DNA of 64,000 nucleotides from Chromatiales bacterium (GTDB taxonomy: Bacteria > Pseudomonadota > Gammaproteobacteria > UBA6429), in NCBI GenBank assembly GCA_027076405.1, contig JALTJN010000401.1, forward strand, positions 1-64,000, read 5' to 3'. Of this stretch, positions 48,433 through 56,255 are shown one piece after another. Both the position numbers and the translations under genes were made by a program. The number at the start of each line of letters is the position of its first letter. The first letter of the stretch is position 1. The notes under the pieces were generated by a model. It ran no database searches, had not been told where the DNA came from, and saw only the letters and a list, made by a program, of their open reading frames with translations.

Positions 48433-49311
48433 TTACTGACGAACAGCAGGGCCATTGATTTTGATACCGTTGCTCATGTAAGTATGGAAATACTCAAGAG
48501 CAACATACTCTGGATTTTGCTTACCTTTCTTAGGCTTCAATGGCTTCGCACGAACCTGCTTGTTACAACCACCATAGCGACGCTGGATTGTACCAAAACC
48601 ATCAAATGGGCCAGATTTACCTTTCTTCTTGGCTGTTTTCTTAGCCCATTTACGACGCCATACAGGGAAGTGAGAAACATGACCTAGCGCAGGGCTAAGT
48701 AAGTTACCACGAGCCATCATGCCATGGTTGTATACGTGACAATCAGCACAAGAGAAGTTTAACTGACCACGTTTAGCATAGAAATGACGCTTACCACGGT
48801 TATAAACTTTCATTGATTTTCTGCTGCGATCAATTTTAACGTTGATCTTTTTGCCTTTAGAAGTGCTGGTCATGTAAGCCGCGATACCTGCGAATTTACC
48901 TTTACCAAACTTCAACTTTTCTTTCTTAGGATTAAAGCCATTCTTTTTGATGCAGGCCATAAGGTCGCCTTCTAAAGTATGAACTTTTCCACCTTTGAAC
49001 ATAGGGTAGTTTTGGCGAATGCCTTTGCCACCGTTAGGGAAACACTTCGCAACTTTGTATTTTTTGAAGAGTTTAGCACCGGCATCGACACCATCTTCAT
49101 ATGGAGGAAATTCTTCAATATTCTCCCATTCTGCACGACGGTTTTCATCTAAAGCATAAATACCGTTAGCAAAGTCTTGAAATTTAACCCCAGGGTTCAT
49201 TTTCTTGAAATAAGCACGAAACTTATTCAAATCCCCTTTAGGCGAAGCGTCAGCAACGATCGGAGATAAACCGATGAGCATTGCTGTTGCTGCTATGATA
49301 ATTTTTTTCAT
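48433..49311 (-). CDS. soxA: Thiosulfate oxidation c-type cytochrome SoxA
   Basis: A 292-residue periplasmic protein that with SoxX joins thiosulfate to the SoxY carrier Cys. It has a signal peptide (KKIIIAATAMLIGLSPIVADA). There is only one haem motif, SCADCH near the middle; the first haem site of di-haem SoxA is replaced by Cys in AKCFPNG and MACIKKNG, so this is the mono-haem type. The catalytic Cys lies in YGGCNKQVRAKPL. ATG 49311 is chosen over ATG 49329 because ACAGGAG sits between them. Unusually rich in Lys. Confidence 0.92.
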   Translation of the reverse strand: MKKIIIAATAMLIGLSPIVADASPKGDLNKFRAYFKKMNPGVKFQDFANGIYALDENRRAEWENIEEFPPYEDGVDAGAKLFKKYKVAKCFPNGGKGIRQNYPMFKGGKVHTLEGDLMACIKKNGFNPKKEKLKFGKGKFAGIAAYMTSTSKGKKINVKIDRSRKSMKVYNRGKRHFYAKRGQLNFSCADCHVYNHGMMARGNLLSPALGHVSHFPVWRRKWAKKTAKKKGKSGPFDGFGTIQRRYGGCNKQVRAKPLKPKKGKQNPEYVALEYFHTYMSNGIKINGPAVRQ

Positions 49312-49364
49312 TTTAAAAACTCCTGTCATATCTATAATATTAAGGATGATTATAGTTATTGTTA

Positions 49365-49682
49365 TTAACGAACTTTAGTTGTTCCAGTTTCAGAACCACC
49401 TTTGTTGTCAGACCAGGTTAACTCCACAGTATCGCCTTTTTTAGCGCCTGCAAACTGGAATGATAAATACGGGTTTTTAGAAACAGCGGGACCCCATTCA
49501 GCAAGTAAAACTTCTTTGCCATTATGCTTGCCACTGACCGTTTGGATGAAGTGAGCAGGCACTTTTTTGCCCGTTTTTTTGTTTTTACGGTTACCGGTTT
49601 CCATTGGGTGGGTGATTAATGCTTTCACAGTAGCCACGCCGCCTTTATTAGAAGCACGTAAACGAATCGATTTTTTAGCCAT
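49365..49682 (-). CDS. soxZ: Thiosulfate carrier subunit SoxZ
   Basis: A 105-residue immunoglobulin-like protein without signal peptide, as expected: it is exported with SoxY by the Tat route. Family features are IRLRASNKGGVATVKALITHPMETG and the end VELTWSDNKGGSETGTTKVR. GGAGAG precedes the ATG. It forms the SoxYZ heterodimer. Confidence 0.95.
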   Translation of the reverse strand: MAKKSIRLRASNKGGVATVKALITHPMETGNRKNKKTGKKVPAHFIQTVSGKHNGKEVLLAEWGPAVSKNPYLSFQFAGAKKGDTVELTWSDNKGGSETGTTKVR

Positions 49683-49709
49683 AATAATTTCTCTCCTGAT
49701 AATCGGGGT

Positions 49710-50171
49710 TTAACCGCCACAGCCACCAATGGTAACTTTGACTTCTTTGCGATGCGCGTAGGCTTTACCGCCTGCTTTAACGACAGCAATAACAGCTGAT
49801 GTTTTTTGCATTTTGATACGTGTTGCCACCATACCTTGCGCTGACCCTTTCAGGTTGAAGTTAGATGTTAATGGGCTGCCGTTCTTTTCCGCTAAAATGG
49901 CAATTGAGGTGACACCTGCAATTGATGTTTTAACCGTCACAGGAACAACCGCGCCGTTTTCAGCAATATCCGGCGCTTTGATTTGAATATCTTTGCTAGG
50001 GGTTGTGGTGCTGATGCCTAAACCGCTTAATGCATCTGCTGCTGACTTTGCATTAAATGCCGATTTTGGCCATGCTGCCAGTACTGCGCGTGGGCTTAAT
50101 AAACCGGCGCTGACCGCAACTGCGACACCGCTTGCCGCGAGTGTGCCTTTCATAAATGTTCTACGTTGCAT
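49710..50171 (-). CDS. soxY: Thiosulfate carrier protein SoxY
   Basis: A 153-residue protein that carries sulfur intermediates on the Cys of its C-terminal GGCGG arm, which is present (VTIGGCGG). The N-terminus has a Tat signal (RRTFMKGTLAASGVAVAVSAG). The frame opens at TTG 50186, but ATG 50171 is preferred because TTGGAG is then the ribosome binding site. It lies 27 bases before soxZ. Confidence 0.95.
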   Translation of the reverse strand: MQRRTFMKGTLAASGVAVAVSAGLLSPRAVLAAWPKSAFNAKSAADALSGLGISTTTPSKDIQIKAPDIAENGAVVPVTVKTSIAGVTSIAILAEKNGSPLTSNFNLKGSAQGMVATRIKMQKTSAVIAVVKAGGKAYAHRKEVKVTIGGCGG

Positions 50172-50210
50172 TATTTGATTCTCCAAAATTATATTTATTC
50201 GGTAATGAAT

Positions 50211-50579
50211 TTAAAGAGTTAATACCCATTCAGTAACAGCGTTAATCTCTTTCTTACTGAGGATTTCATATTTACCGAATGGAGGCATTGTTGTATTTTT
50301 GTTTGCTTTAGTTGCATCCCAGATTTGGTTAAAAATCTCTTTACGGGTTTTGCGTTTACTAACACCATTTAGGGCTGGACCGATATTGCCTGCAAGGTGT
50401 GCACCTTTATAAGCATGACAAGTAAAGCAGTTGCCTTTTTTACGGTTTGTCGCAATTTTTTTACCTTTAGCGGCGAGTTCAGCATCGACTGCCATAGCGG
50501 TTGTAGGAGCTAAAGCTGCTGCACCGATAAGCATCATTACTGCACTTGCTGTAGTTAGGAATTTGGCGGGTTTCCGCAT
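50211..50579 (-). CDS. soxX: Thiosulfate oxidation c-type cytochrome SoxX
   Basis: A 122-residue periplasmic mono-haem cytochrome with a signal peptide ending TTAMA, haem motif NCFTCHAYKG and distal Met in NTTMPPFG. ATG 50579 is chosen over TTG 50600 because GAGGAGG precedes it. It heads soxX-Y-Z-A. No soxB or soxCD is next to it, so the rest of the pathway must be elsewhere. Confidence 0.92.
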   Translation of the reverse strand: MRKPAKFLTTASAVMMLIGAAALAPTTAMAVDAELAAKGKKIATNRKKGNCFTCHAYKGAHLAGNIGPALNGVSKRKTRKEIFNQIWDATKANKNTTMPPFGKYEILSKKEINAVTEWVLTL

Positions 50580-50625
50580 GATCTCCTCCTCGTTGTACAA
50601 GTTTTATAAGAATATTCTATTTTTG

Positions 50626-50680
50626 TTTTTATGCTCTTTGCTCTTTGTTAAAAAAAGCATTAAGCAGCAGAGCATAAAAA
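50626..50680. repeat. 12-bp inverted repeat upstream of soxX
   Basis: TTTTTATGCTCT (50626-50637) and AGAGCATAAAAA (50669-50680) are perfect inverted copies 31 bases apart, 47 bases upstream of the soxX ATG. The interval contains further GCTC/AGC repeats. It may be an operator or a leader hairpin. Confidence 0.45.
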
Positions 50681-50775
50681 ATTAATGTTACACACTACTG
50701 CTCGTAGCATTGCAGATGTGAAAATAGATCGCAAGTGCCGATCGCCTTTAAAATCTTTTAACTTTAGTGGGTTAG

Positions 50776-50807
50776 TGCAATATGCATTATTTATTACGCA
50801 ATGTGCA
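50776..50807. promoter_or_regulatory. Two tandem GCAATRTGCATT sites upstream of soxX
   Basis: TGCAATATGCATT (from 50776) and CGCAATGTGCATT (from 50797) are direct repeats 21 bases apart, two helical turns. The first contains the exact reverse complement of TGCATATTGCA in the tusA promoter region. They lie about 200 bases upstream of soxX, and downstream of the M48 protease gene. Confidence 0.4.
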
Positions 50808-50848
50808 TTCAGCATAAGAAACTGCTTATATGCTTGAATAAAGAGCTA

Positions 50849-52312
50849 TTATTTTTGAACAATTTGAAGATGATCTTGATTATTTTTTAAACTAAGCTGC
50901 TGAAGTTCCATCTTAAATTTATGTAGGCGTGCTTCAAGACGACTGGTTAAATAAAAATCAATTTTGGGTACTTTTAGACCAATCTCTAACTGATTAATTG
51001 CATCATGTGTTTGTCCTAATAAGTAATAATATTCTGCCAGAGACTGATGGCTAGAAGCCGGTTGATTTAATTTGGCCTGAGTTTGTGCAAGTAGCTGGTA
51101 AACTTCGGGTGATGTGTTCGTTGCAGAAATTTGCTTTTGTAAAATATTGTGCGCTGCTTTTATTTTGTTTGCCTGCAATAGGGTTTTTGCATAAAAAAAC
51201 TGTATGGTGTTGTTACCCGGGTAAAATTTCAAAATATTTTTAAATGTTTTTACTGCTCGAGAATATTTTTTAGAAGCCGTTTCAATTTGTGCTTTTAAAA
51301 TATTGTAGGCAATCATGTGCGGGTTATTTTTTAATAAAATCCGCGTTTGTTGTAGCGCTTTAGTATATTTATTATTTTCCATTAAGGCTAAAGCATACCC
51401 GTAACGAGTGGCTTCTTTATTTTGGTATTTGCCTTGTTTTAAGCTGGTGGAATAATTTTTTACTAAAGCCGCTTTATCGTCACTGGCTAATACATTTAAG
51501 CGGGTATGTAATAAATAGTATGTGAGCGAGCTTTTACTGATAATGTCAGGATACTGGTTTGCGCGGTGTCTGGCATCGGCAATACGAGCGGGGTTAACCG
51601 GATGGGTGCGCAAGAACTCCGGTATAGTGTCTCCATATAGACGTGCTTGCTTGTCCATGGTGTCAAAAAAGGTTGCCATTCCATGAGGATTAAACTCAGC
51701 ATTAATCAGTAGTTGAATACCTATGCGATCTGCTTCTTTTTCATTTGCGCGGGTAAAGTTAATTTGTTTTTGTGCCGAACCGGCGGCTACGGAAGCTAAG
51801 GCTGCTTGACCTATATCATTATCCTGAGTACTTAGTACCATGGCAGCAATAATGGCAGCTATGACGGGAATGCTGCTCGAGCCTTGCTCATAGCGGCGAG
51901 CAAAATGGCGTTGAGTGACATGTGCAACCTCATGAGCCATAACTCCAGCAAGTTCACTTTCAGATTTTGTTGCTAAAATTAAGCCGGCATTTACCCCGAT
52001 AAATCCTCCCGGTAACGCAAATGCATTAATTGCATGATCTTTTATAAGGAAAAAGTGGAAAGGTAACTGGCTTTCCGAAGAGGCGACTAATTTAAAACCT
52101 AATTCATTTAAGTATCCTTGTATCAAAAGATCATCAAGAATTCCTCCGGCATGCCGAATATTGCGTATAACTGCTTCGCCGGTGCGATATTCTTCTGTAG
52201 GAGAGACATTGCCAGCATTATCTCCTATGTCAGGTAATTCAATTGCATTATCTGCATACGAAAGAACGTGTGGAATGAGGAGAAAGAGTAAAAGTAATAA
52301 ACGTTGAGGCAT
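50849..52312 (-). CDS. Periplasmic M48 metalloprotease with TPR domain (BepA-like)
   Basis: A 487-residue secreted protein (signal peptide to about residue 20). The zinc protease motif HEVAH lies at 127-131, with the third ligand Glu in NEKEADRIG. A C-terminal TPR region (about 290-450) completes the BepA/YfgC layout. BepA helps assemble or degrade outer-membrane proteins such as LptD. It sits between soxX and tusA but is not obviously a sulfur gene. Confidence 0.9.
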   Translation of the reverse strand: MPQRLLLLLFLLIPHVLSYADNAIELPDIGDNAGNVSPTEEYRTGEAVIRNIRHAGGILDDLLIQGYLNELGFKLVASSESQLPFHFFLIKDHAINAFALPGGFIGVNAGLILATKSESELAGVMAHEVAHVTQRHFARRYEQGSSSIPVIAAIIAAMVLSTQDNDIGQAALASVAAGSAQKQINFTRANEKEADRIGIQLLINAEFNPHGMATFFDTMDKQARLYGDTIPEFLRTHPVNPARIADARHRANQYPDIISKSSLTYYLLHTRLNVLASDDKAALVKNYSTSLKQGKYQNKEATRYGYALALMENNKYTKALQQTRILLKNNPHMIAYNILKAQIETASKKYSRAVKTFKNILKFYPGNNTIQFFYAKTLLQANKIKAAHNILQKQISATNTSPEVYQLLAQTQAKLNQPASSHQSLAEYYYLLGQTHDAINQLEIGLKVPKIDFYLTSRLEARLHKFKMELQQLSLKNNQDHLQIVQK

Positions 52313-52412
52313 GAGAGTCTTTTTTAGTATGTTGGTTAAAATGATGTAGAGGTTTAGGTTCTATTTGCTAAAAGAGTTCTTTCGATCTTATAAGAATACT
52401 AACAATGAATGA

Positions 52413-52440
52413 TTGCATATTGCAAAAAACACTCTATCAT
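52413..52440 (+). promoter_or_regulatory. Candidate sigma-70 promoter of tusA overlapped by a palindrome
   Basis: TTGCAT (52413-52418), 16-base spacer, TATCAT (52435-52440). The -35 box is part of the palindrome TTGCATATTGCAA (52413-52425), whose core recurs upstream of soxX. A repressor or activator bound there could control tusA. The leader would be about 160 bases. Confidence 0.4.
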
Positions 52441-52606
52441 AGATGCCTCGCTTGAGAGGTGACTCGAGAGTTTATGTGTTAGAGATTGTGATTTTTTGTT
52501 GTGTTCTAATACAACATGGCATATAAGTAATATATTGTTTGCTAATACGCTCAGCAATACGGTTTTCTATACATTTATTTTTAACTTTTTAATCAGGAGA
52601 TATCAG

Positions 52607-52837
52607 ATGGCTGATTTCGATCAAGAACTCGATGCAAGTGGCTTAAACTGCCCATTACCAATTTTACGTGCTAAAAAAGCGTTAGCAGGTATGGAAGCAG
52701 GTCAAGTACTGCATATTATTGCAACTGATCCAGGTGCAGTAAAAGATTTTGAAGCATTTGCTAAACAAACTGGTAACACGCTTCAAGAATCTAAAGAAGA
52801 AGGCGGTAAATTCGTTTTCTTAATGAAAAAGAACTAA
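52607..52837 (+). CDS. tusA: Sulfur carrier protein TusA
   Basis: A 76-residue cytosolic sulfur-transfer protein with the persulfide Cys in LDASGLNCPLPILRAKKAL. In sulfur oxidisers TusA passes sulfur between rhodanese, DsrE proteins and the Dsr or Hdr system. The open frame extends upstream to 52496, but ATG 52607 follows a clear AGGAGA and gives the family length. A dsrE2-like gene comes next, as in the rhd-tusA-dsrE2 cluster, though no rhodanese gene is present here. Confidence 0.95.
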   Translation: MADFDQELDASGLNCPLPILRAKKALAGMEAGQVLHIIATDPGAVKDFEAFAKQTGNTLQESKEEGGKFVFLMKKN

Positions 52838-52857
52838 ATTTTATTCATTTAGTCTTT

Positions 52858-52898
52858 TAAAAAAAGCCAGTTAAACTGCTGTTTATCTGGCTTTTTTT
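52858..52898 (+). terminator. Rho-independent terminator of tusA
   Basis: AAAAAGCCAG (52861-52870) and CTGGCTTTTT (52887-52896) pair, with an inner TAAAC/GTTTA stem and a single T-T mismatch. It separates tusA from dsrE2 copy 1. Confidence 0.88.
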
Positions 52899-52975
52899 CT
52901 TTAATTTTTGAACAAATAATAATAAAAAGACTCTTACTAGATAGACAAAAGACGATATTTTGCGAGGTAAACATC

Positions 52976-53455
52976 ATGAGTGAGAAAAAACTAGCAATCA
53001 TAGCCACAAAAGGCACATTAGACTGGGGTTACCCGCCCTTCATTTTAGCATCAACGGCATCAGCACTGGGCTATGAAGTTGAGATTTTCTTCACTTTCTA
53101 CGGTTTACAATTATTGAAGAAAAAGATGGATGTTCAGGTCAGTCCGTTAGGAAATCCAGGTATGCCAATGCCGATGGCAATGGACAAATGGTTTCCCGTA
53201 ATCGGTACTGCGATACCGGGCATGCAAAGCATGATGACCATGATGATGAAAAACAAAATGAAGTCAAAGGGTGTGGCATCTTTGGAAGAATTACGTGAAT
53301 TATGTCAGGAAGCAGAAGTCCGTATGATTGCCTGCCAAATGACGGTTGATTTATTTGATATGAATCCAAAAGCCTTCATCGATGGCGTTGAGTTTGGTGG
53401 TGCAGCATTATTCTTTGAATTTGCCGGTGAAGCCGATATTAGCTTATTTATGTAG
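52976..53455 (+). CDS. dsrE2: DsrE2-like sulfur carrier protein, copy 1
   Basis: A 159-residue DsrE/DsrF-like family protein of the DsrE2 type. The start KKLAIIATKGTLDWGYPPFILASTA is typical; the conserved active Cys lies in MIACQMTVDLFDM, with a second in LRELCQEA. A Met-rich loop (about 62-97: GMPMPMAMDKW, MQSMMTMMMKNKMKSKG) is notable. GCGAGG precedes the ATG. The encoded protein is identical to copy 2 at 54539, and DNA is identical over 467 bases (52982-53448). DsrE2 accepts sulfur in the TusA relay. Confidence 0.9.
   Translation: MSEKKLAIIATKGTLDWGYPPFILASTASALGYEVEIFFTFYGLQLLKKKMDVQVSPLGNPGMPMPMAMDKWFPVIGTAIPGMQSMMTMMMKNKMKSKGVASLEELRELCQEAEVRMIACQMTVDLFDMNPKAFIDGVEFGGAALFFEFAGEADISLFM
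52982..53448 (+). repeat. 467-bp direct repeat, first copy
   Basis: Identical base for base to 54545-55011. The repeat begins at codon 3 and ends within codon 158 of dsrE2. Codon 2 (AGT versus TCT), codon 158 (TTT versus TTC) and the stop (TAG versus TAA) differ. The flanks are unrelated. Confidence 0.95.
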
Positions 53456-53479
53456 TTTGGCAGTTCTTCAAAGATAGAT

Positions 53480-53518
53480 AATATTGCCCCAATTTCTGGT
53501 TTATATTGGGGCAATATT
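53480..53518 (+). terminator. Rho-independent terminator of dsrE2 copy 1
   Basis: AATATTGCCCCAAT (53480-53493) and ATTGGGGCAATATT (53505-53518) form a perfect 14-base-pair stem followed by TATTTT. Confidence 0.85.
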
Positions 53519-53673
53519 TATTTTAGAGTCAGTCTAAATCTCGAGAAAAATAGTCATCAATCGTAGGAAATAAGGTTGAATTTCACCGAGGTTGGCCTAG
53601 AATAAGCTGTATTGTACTCCCCCCATCAATACGTGCACTTTAAAATAATAATTAGGTGTTCGAGGATATTTTC

Positions 53674-54417
53674 ATGAGTGTTGTTACACCTTTTCATCCT
53701 GTTCATTCAGAAAAAGATTTTACTGAATTACGCCGTTTGTTGCAGGATTATCCTGATTTAACTGTGAATGCCGATTCACAGTGCTGGGATATGTTGGCGG
53801 GCGCAAAATTACAAACCATTGATGCCGGAACAATTTTATTTAATCAGGGAATGCCCTGTGAATATTTCATGCTGATTGTTGAAGGTTGTGTGCGTGTATT
53901 CAAGGAATCAAATGAGGGACGTGAAGTTACCCTTTATCGAGCTGAACCAGGACAGTTATGTATTCACAATTTGAATAGTCTGGTTGATGGTATTGAATAT
54001 CCCATTATTGCCAGAGCAGAAAAACCGATGCGTGGCCTTATTATATCTCGTGCCGCATTTAAAAAAGGTTTAGATGAGTCTTCCAGCTTTAGAAACTATG
54101 TTTTAAGAACATTAACCGGTCGCTTGTCACATATGGCAGATTTGATTTCAGGTTTTGCTTTTGATCGCCTCGATTTAAGAGTTGCCTGTTGGTTAAATGA
54201 GCAGTTTGACCGTTCTTGCGGTCACCCGATAAAAGTTACTCACAGTGATGTCGCGGATGAACTGGGAACCACCCGTGAAATGATCAGCCGTATTCTTAAA
54301 GATTTTGAACATAAACGCTGTATTCAATTAGCGCGTGGAAAAATTCATTTGGTTTGTAAGCACACTTTGCATTTAGTGAGTGAAGGAAAAGGTAAGATTC
54401 GCAAAGATTTTTCTTAA
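53674..54417 (+). CDS. Crp/Fnr family transcriptional regulator
   Basis: A 247-residue regulator with an N-terminal cyclic-nucleotide-binding-like domain (about 45-150; ILFNQGMPCEYFMLIVEGCVRVF, LYRAEPGQLC) and a C-terminal winged helix (HSDVADELGTTREMISRILKDFE). The recognition helix has ExxSR as in FNR rather than CRP. It lacks the four-Cys N-terminal cluster of FNR but has Cys in QCWDM, MPCEYF, EGCVRV and QLCIHN that could sense sulfur or redox state. ATG 53674 follows GAGGA; GTG 53656 is less likely. It lies between the two dsrE2 copies. Confidence 0.9.
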   Translation: MSVVTPFHPVHSEKDFTELRRLLQDYPDLTVNADSQCWDMLAGAKLQTIDAGTILFNQGMPCEYFMLIVEGCVRVFKESNEGREVTLYRAEPGQLCIHNLNSLVDGIEYPIIARAEKPMRGLIISRAAFKKGLDESSSFRNYVLRTLTGRLSHMADLISGFAFDRLDLRVACWLNEQFDRSCGHPIKVTHSDVADELGTTREMISRILKDFEHKRCIQLARGKIHLVCKHTLHLVSEGKGKIRKDFS

Positions 54418-54477
54418 ATCACTTCTTATAAATATCTCTTTTATGTGCCTAAACGCACTGAAATTTTCTGAAAACAC

Positions 54478-54495
54478 ATACAAAATATCTTGTAT
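54478..54495. promoter_or_regulatory. 18-bp inverted repeat before dsrE2 copy 2
   Basis: ATACAA, six bases, TTGTAT, 43 bases upstream of dsrE2 copy 2. The half-site spacing suits a Crp/Fnr-type dimer but the half-sites do not match the FNR consensus. Copy 1 has no such site. Confidence 0.35.
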
Positions 54496-54538
54496 CAATT
54501 CGAAGATCCATTAACTCAAGTATTTTAAAGGAATCGAC

Positions 54539-55018
54539 ATGTCTGAGAAAAAACTAGCAATCATAGCCACAAAAGGCACATTAGACTGGGGTTACCCGCC
54601 CTTCATTTTAGCATCAACGGCATCAGCACTGGGCTATGAAGTTGAGATTTTCTTCACTTTCTACGGTTTACAATTATTGAAGAAAAAGATGGATGTTCAG
54701 GTCAGTCCGTTAGGAAATCCAGGTATGCCAATGCCGATGGCAATGGACAAATGGTTTCCCGTAATCGGTACTGCGATACCGGGCATGCAAAGCATGATGA
54801 CCATGATGATGAAAAACAAAATGAAGTCAAAGGGTGTGGCATCTTTGGAAGAATTACGTGAATTATGTCAGGAAGCAGAAGTCCGTATGATTGCCTGCCA
54901 AATGACGGTTGATTTATTTGATATGAATCCAAAAGCCTTCATCGATGGCGTTGAGTTTGGTGGTGCAGCATTATTCTTTGAATTTGCCGGTGAAGCCGAT
55001 ATTAGCTTATTCATGTAA
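54539..55018 (+). CDS. dsrE2: DsrE2-like sulfur carrier protein, copy 2
   Basis: A 159-residue protein identical in all residues to copy 1. It follows the Crp/Fnr gene by 121 bases with its own upstream region (AAAGGAA as ribosome binding site), so the two copies can be expressed under different control although they make the same protein. Active Cys in MIACQMTVDLF is kept. It differs from copy 1 only at codon 2, one silent base in codon 158, and the stop codon. Confidence 0.9.
   Translation: MSEKKLAIIATKGTLDWGYPPFILASTASALGYEVEIFFTFYGLQLLKKKMDVQVSPLGNPGMPMPMAMDKWFPVIGTAIPGMQSMMTMMMKNKMKSKGVASLEELRELCQEAEVRMIACQMTVDLFDMNPKAFIDGVEFGGAALFFEFAGEADISLFM
54545..55011 (+). repeat. 467-bp direct repeat, second copy
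   Basis: Identical to 52982-53448, in the same orientation, 1563 bases downstream. The identical block stays inside the coding region, which fits recent gene conversion or a fresh duplication. Confidence 0.95.
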
Positions 55019-55070
55019 GAAATGTATGCTATGAATTACCTGCCGTATTGGTGGTGAGTCAAAATAATTA

Positions 55071-55085
55071 TAAGGTTTAACCTTA
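55071..55085. promoter_or_regulatory. 15-bp palindrome before the secreted-protein gene
   Basis: TAAGGTT, T, AACCTTA: a perfect inverted repeat 28 bases upstream of the ATG at 55114. Its position near the transcription or translation start suggests an operator or an mRNA hairpin. Confidence 0.4.
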
Positions 55086-55113
55086 GATAATAATAAAATA
55101 ATTAGAGGGCATT

Positions 55114-56022
55114 ATGAAATTAATAAAATTTTTAATGGTTGGGGTAAGCTTGTTATATGCTGCTTCCGGGGTTGCTGCAGATACGATGAAGACGTTTATA
55201 TTAGCTTCAAAAAGTGCCGGTAGCGTTGCTTCTGTAACGGCTGAGACGAAGTCAAAGTTAAGTAAAGCGGGTTTTGATATTGTTGGTGAATACTCACCTT
55301 ACGATACGGCAACGATTTTAATTGTGACCAATGATGATTTGAAAGCTAATGCGGCAAAAACTGAGTTTGGTATATTTGGTGCGGCACAACGTGTAAGCAT
55401 TACTAAAAGTGGTGGTGAAGTTCAGGTTGCATTTACTAATCCTACTTACATGTCGAATGTATATCGTATGAAGGGTGAGTTGAAATCAGTTGCTGCCAAA
55501 CTTAAAAGTGCTTTAGGTAATAAGGGTGAATTTGGACCTGAAGAAGGTTTAACGGCTAAAGCTTTACGTGATTATCAATATAAATGGTTAATGCCTTATT
55601 TTACAGATCGTTTAGAGCTGGCTGAATTTGGTAATCAGAAAGTTGCGGTTGCAAAAGTTGAAGCAGCACTTAAGAACAATAAAGCAGGTGTAAAGAAAGT
55701 ATATCGTATTGATCTTCCAGGTAAAGGTGCCACCGTTATTGGTGTAAGTATGTCAGGACCGGGTAATCTGGACTGTAGTGGCGATAAATACATTATGAGC
55801 CAGATTGATTTCAAAAAATTGAAATCTACTGGTCACTTACCGTATGAAGTTGTTATTTCAAAAGGTAATGTTTATGCCTTGCCTGCTGAATTCCGTATTG
55901 CTATTAGTTTCCCTGATTTATCCATGATGGGGAGTAATAGTTTTGCTTCAATCATGTGCGCACCTTCTACAATTCAGGAAGCATTAACCTCAGGTGTTGG
56001 TGGTTCATACGTAGAAGAATAA
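55114..56022 (+). CDS. Secreted protein of unknown function in the sulfur locus
   Basis: A 302-residue protein with a signal peptide (KFLMVGVSLLYAASGVAA|DT). I do not recognise its family. The mature part looks alpha/beta (KTFILASKSAGSVASVTAETKSKLSKAGF, DTATILIVTNDDLKAN, AQRVSITKSGGEVQVAFTNPTY). Two Cys occur, in NLDCSGDK and SIMCAPST, which could form a periplasmic disulfide or bind a ligand. AGAGGG precedes the ATG and a strong terminator follows. Its place next to dsrE2 hints at a sulfur-related role; that is context only. Confidence 0.65.
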   Translation: MKLIKFLMVGVSLLYAASGVAADTMKTFILASKSAGSVASVTAETKSKLSKAGFDIVGEYSPYDTATILIVTNDDLKANAAKTEFGIFGAAQRVSITKSGGEVQVAFTNPTYMSNVYRMKGELKSVAAKLKSALGNKGEFGPEEGLTAKALRDYQYKWLMPYFTDRLELAEFGNQKVAVAKVEAALKNNKAGVKKVYRIDLPGKGATVIGVSMSGPGNLDCSGDKYIMSQIDFKKLKSTGHLPYEVVISKGNVYALPAEFRIAISFPDLSMMGSNSFASIMCAPSTIQEALTSGVGGSYVEE

Positions 56023-56062
56023 TTTTTGATAAAATAACTAAAAATTATCTTTTGTATTTTAG

Positions 56063-56086
56063 CCCCGCCTTATGGCGGGGTTTTTT
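56063..56086 (+). terminator. Rho-independent terminator
   Basis: CCCCGCC (56063-56069), TTAT loop, GGCGGGG (56074-56080), then six T. It ends the secreted-protein transcript before glyA. Confidence 0.95.
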
Positions 56087-56255
56087 ATTGTCTGATGAAT
56101 GCTATGTGGCGGACTTGCAATGCATTTTCCCCCCAGATCGGTTAATATGATCGGCCTTTTTCACAAGCTTGGTTTGGGGTATCTTAGGTGGCCTTAAAAC
56201 AGGCTATAAATTTTATAACACACTGATTTTTATAGATATTATCTAGGGGATAAGC

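Noticed and set aside
52496..52606. N-terminal extension of tusA
   Set aside because: TusA proteins are about 75-85 residues; AGGAGA before ATG 52607 decides the start.
54478..54498. FNR box before dsrE2 copy 2
   Set aside because: The right half reads ATCAA but the left half matches TTGAT poorly; kept only as an unspecified inverted repeat.
52976..55018. dsrE2 duplication as an assembly artefact
   Set aside because: The copies differ at codon 2, codon 158 and the stop, and are separated by unique sequence, so a simple duplicated contig is unlikely; long reads should still confirm it.
56090..56255. Glycine riboswitch before glyA
   Set aside because: The region is short and I see none of the conserved glycine aptamer blocks.
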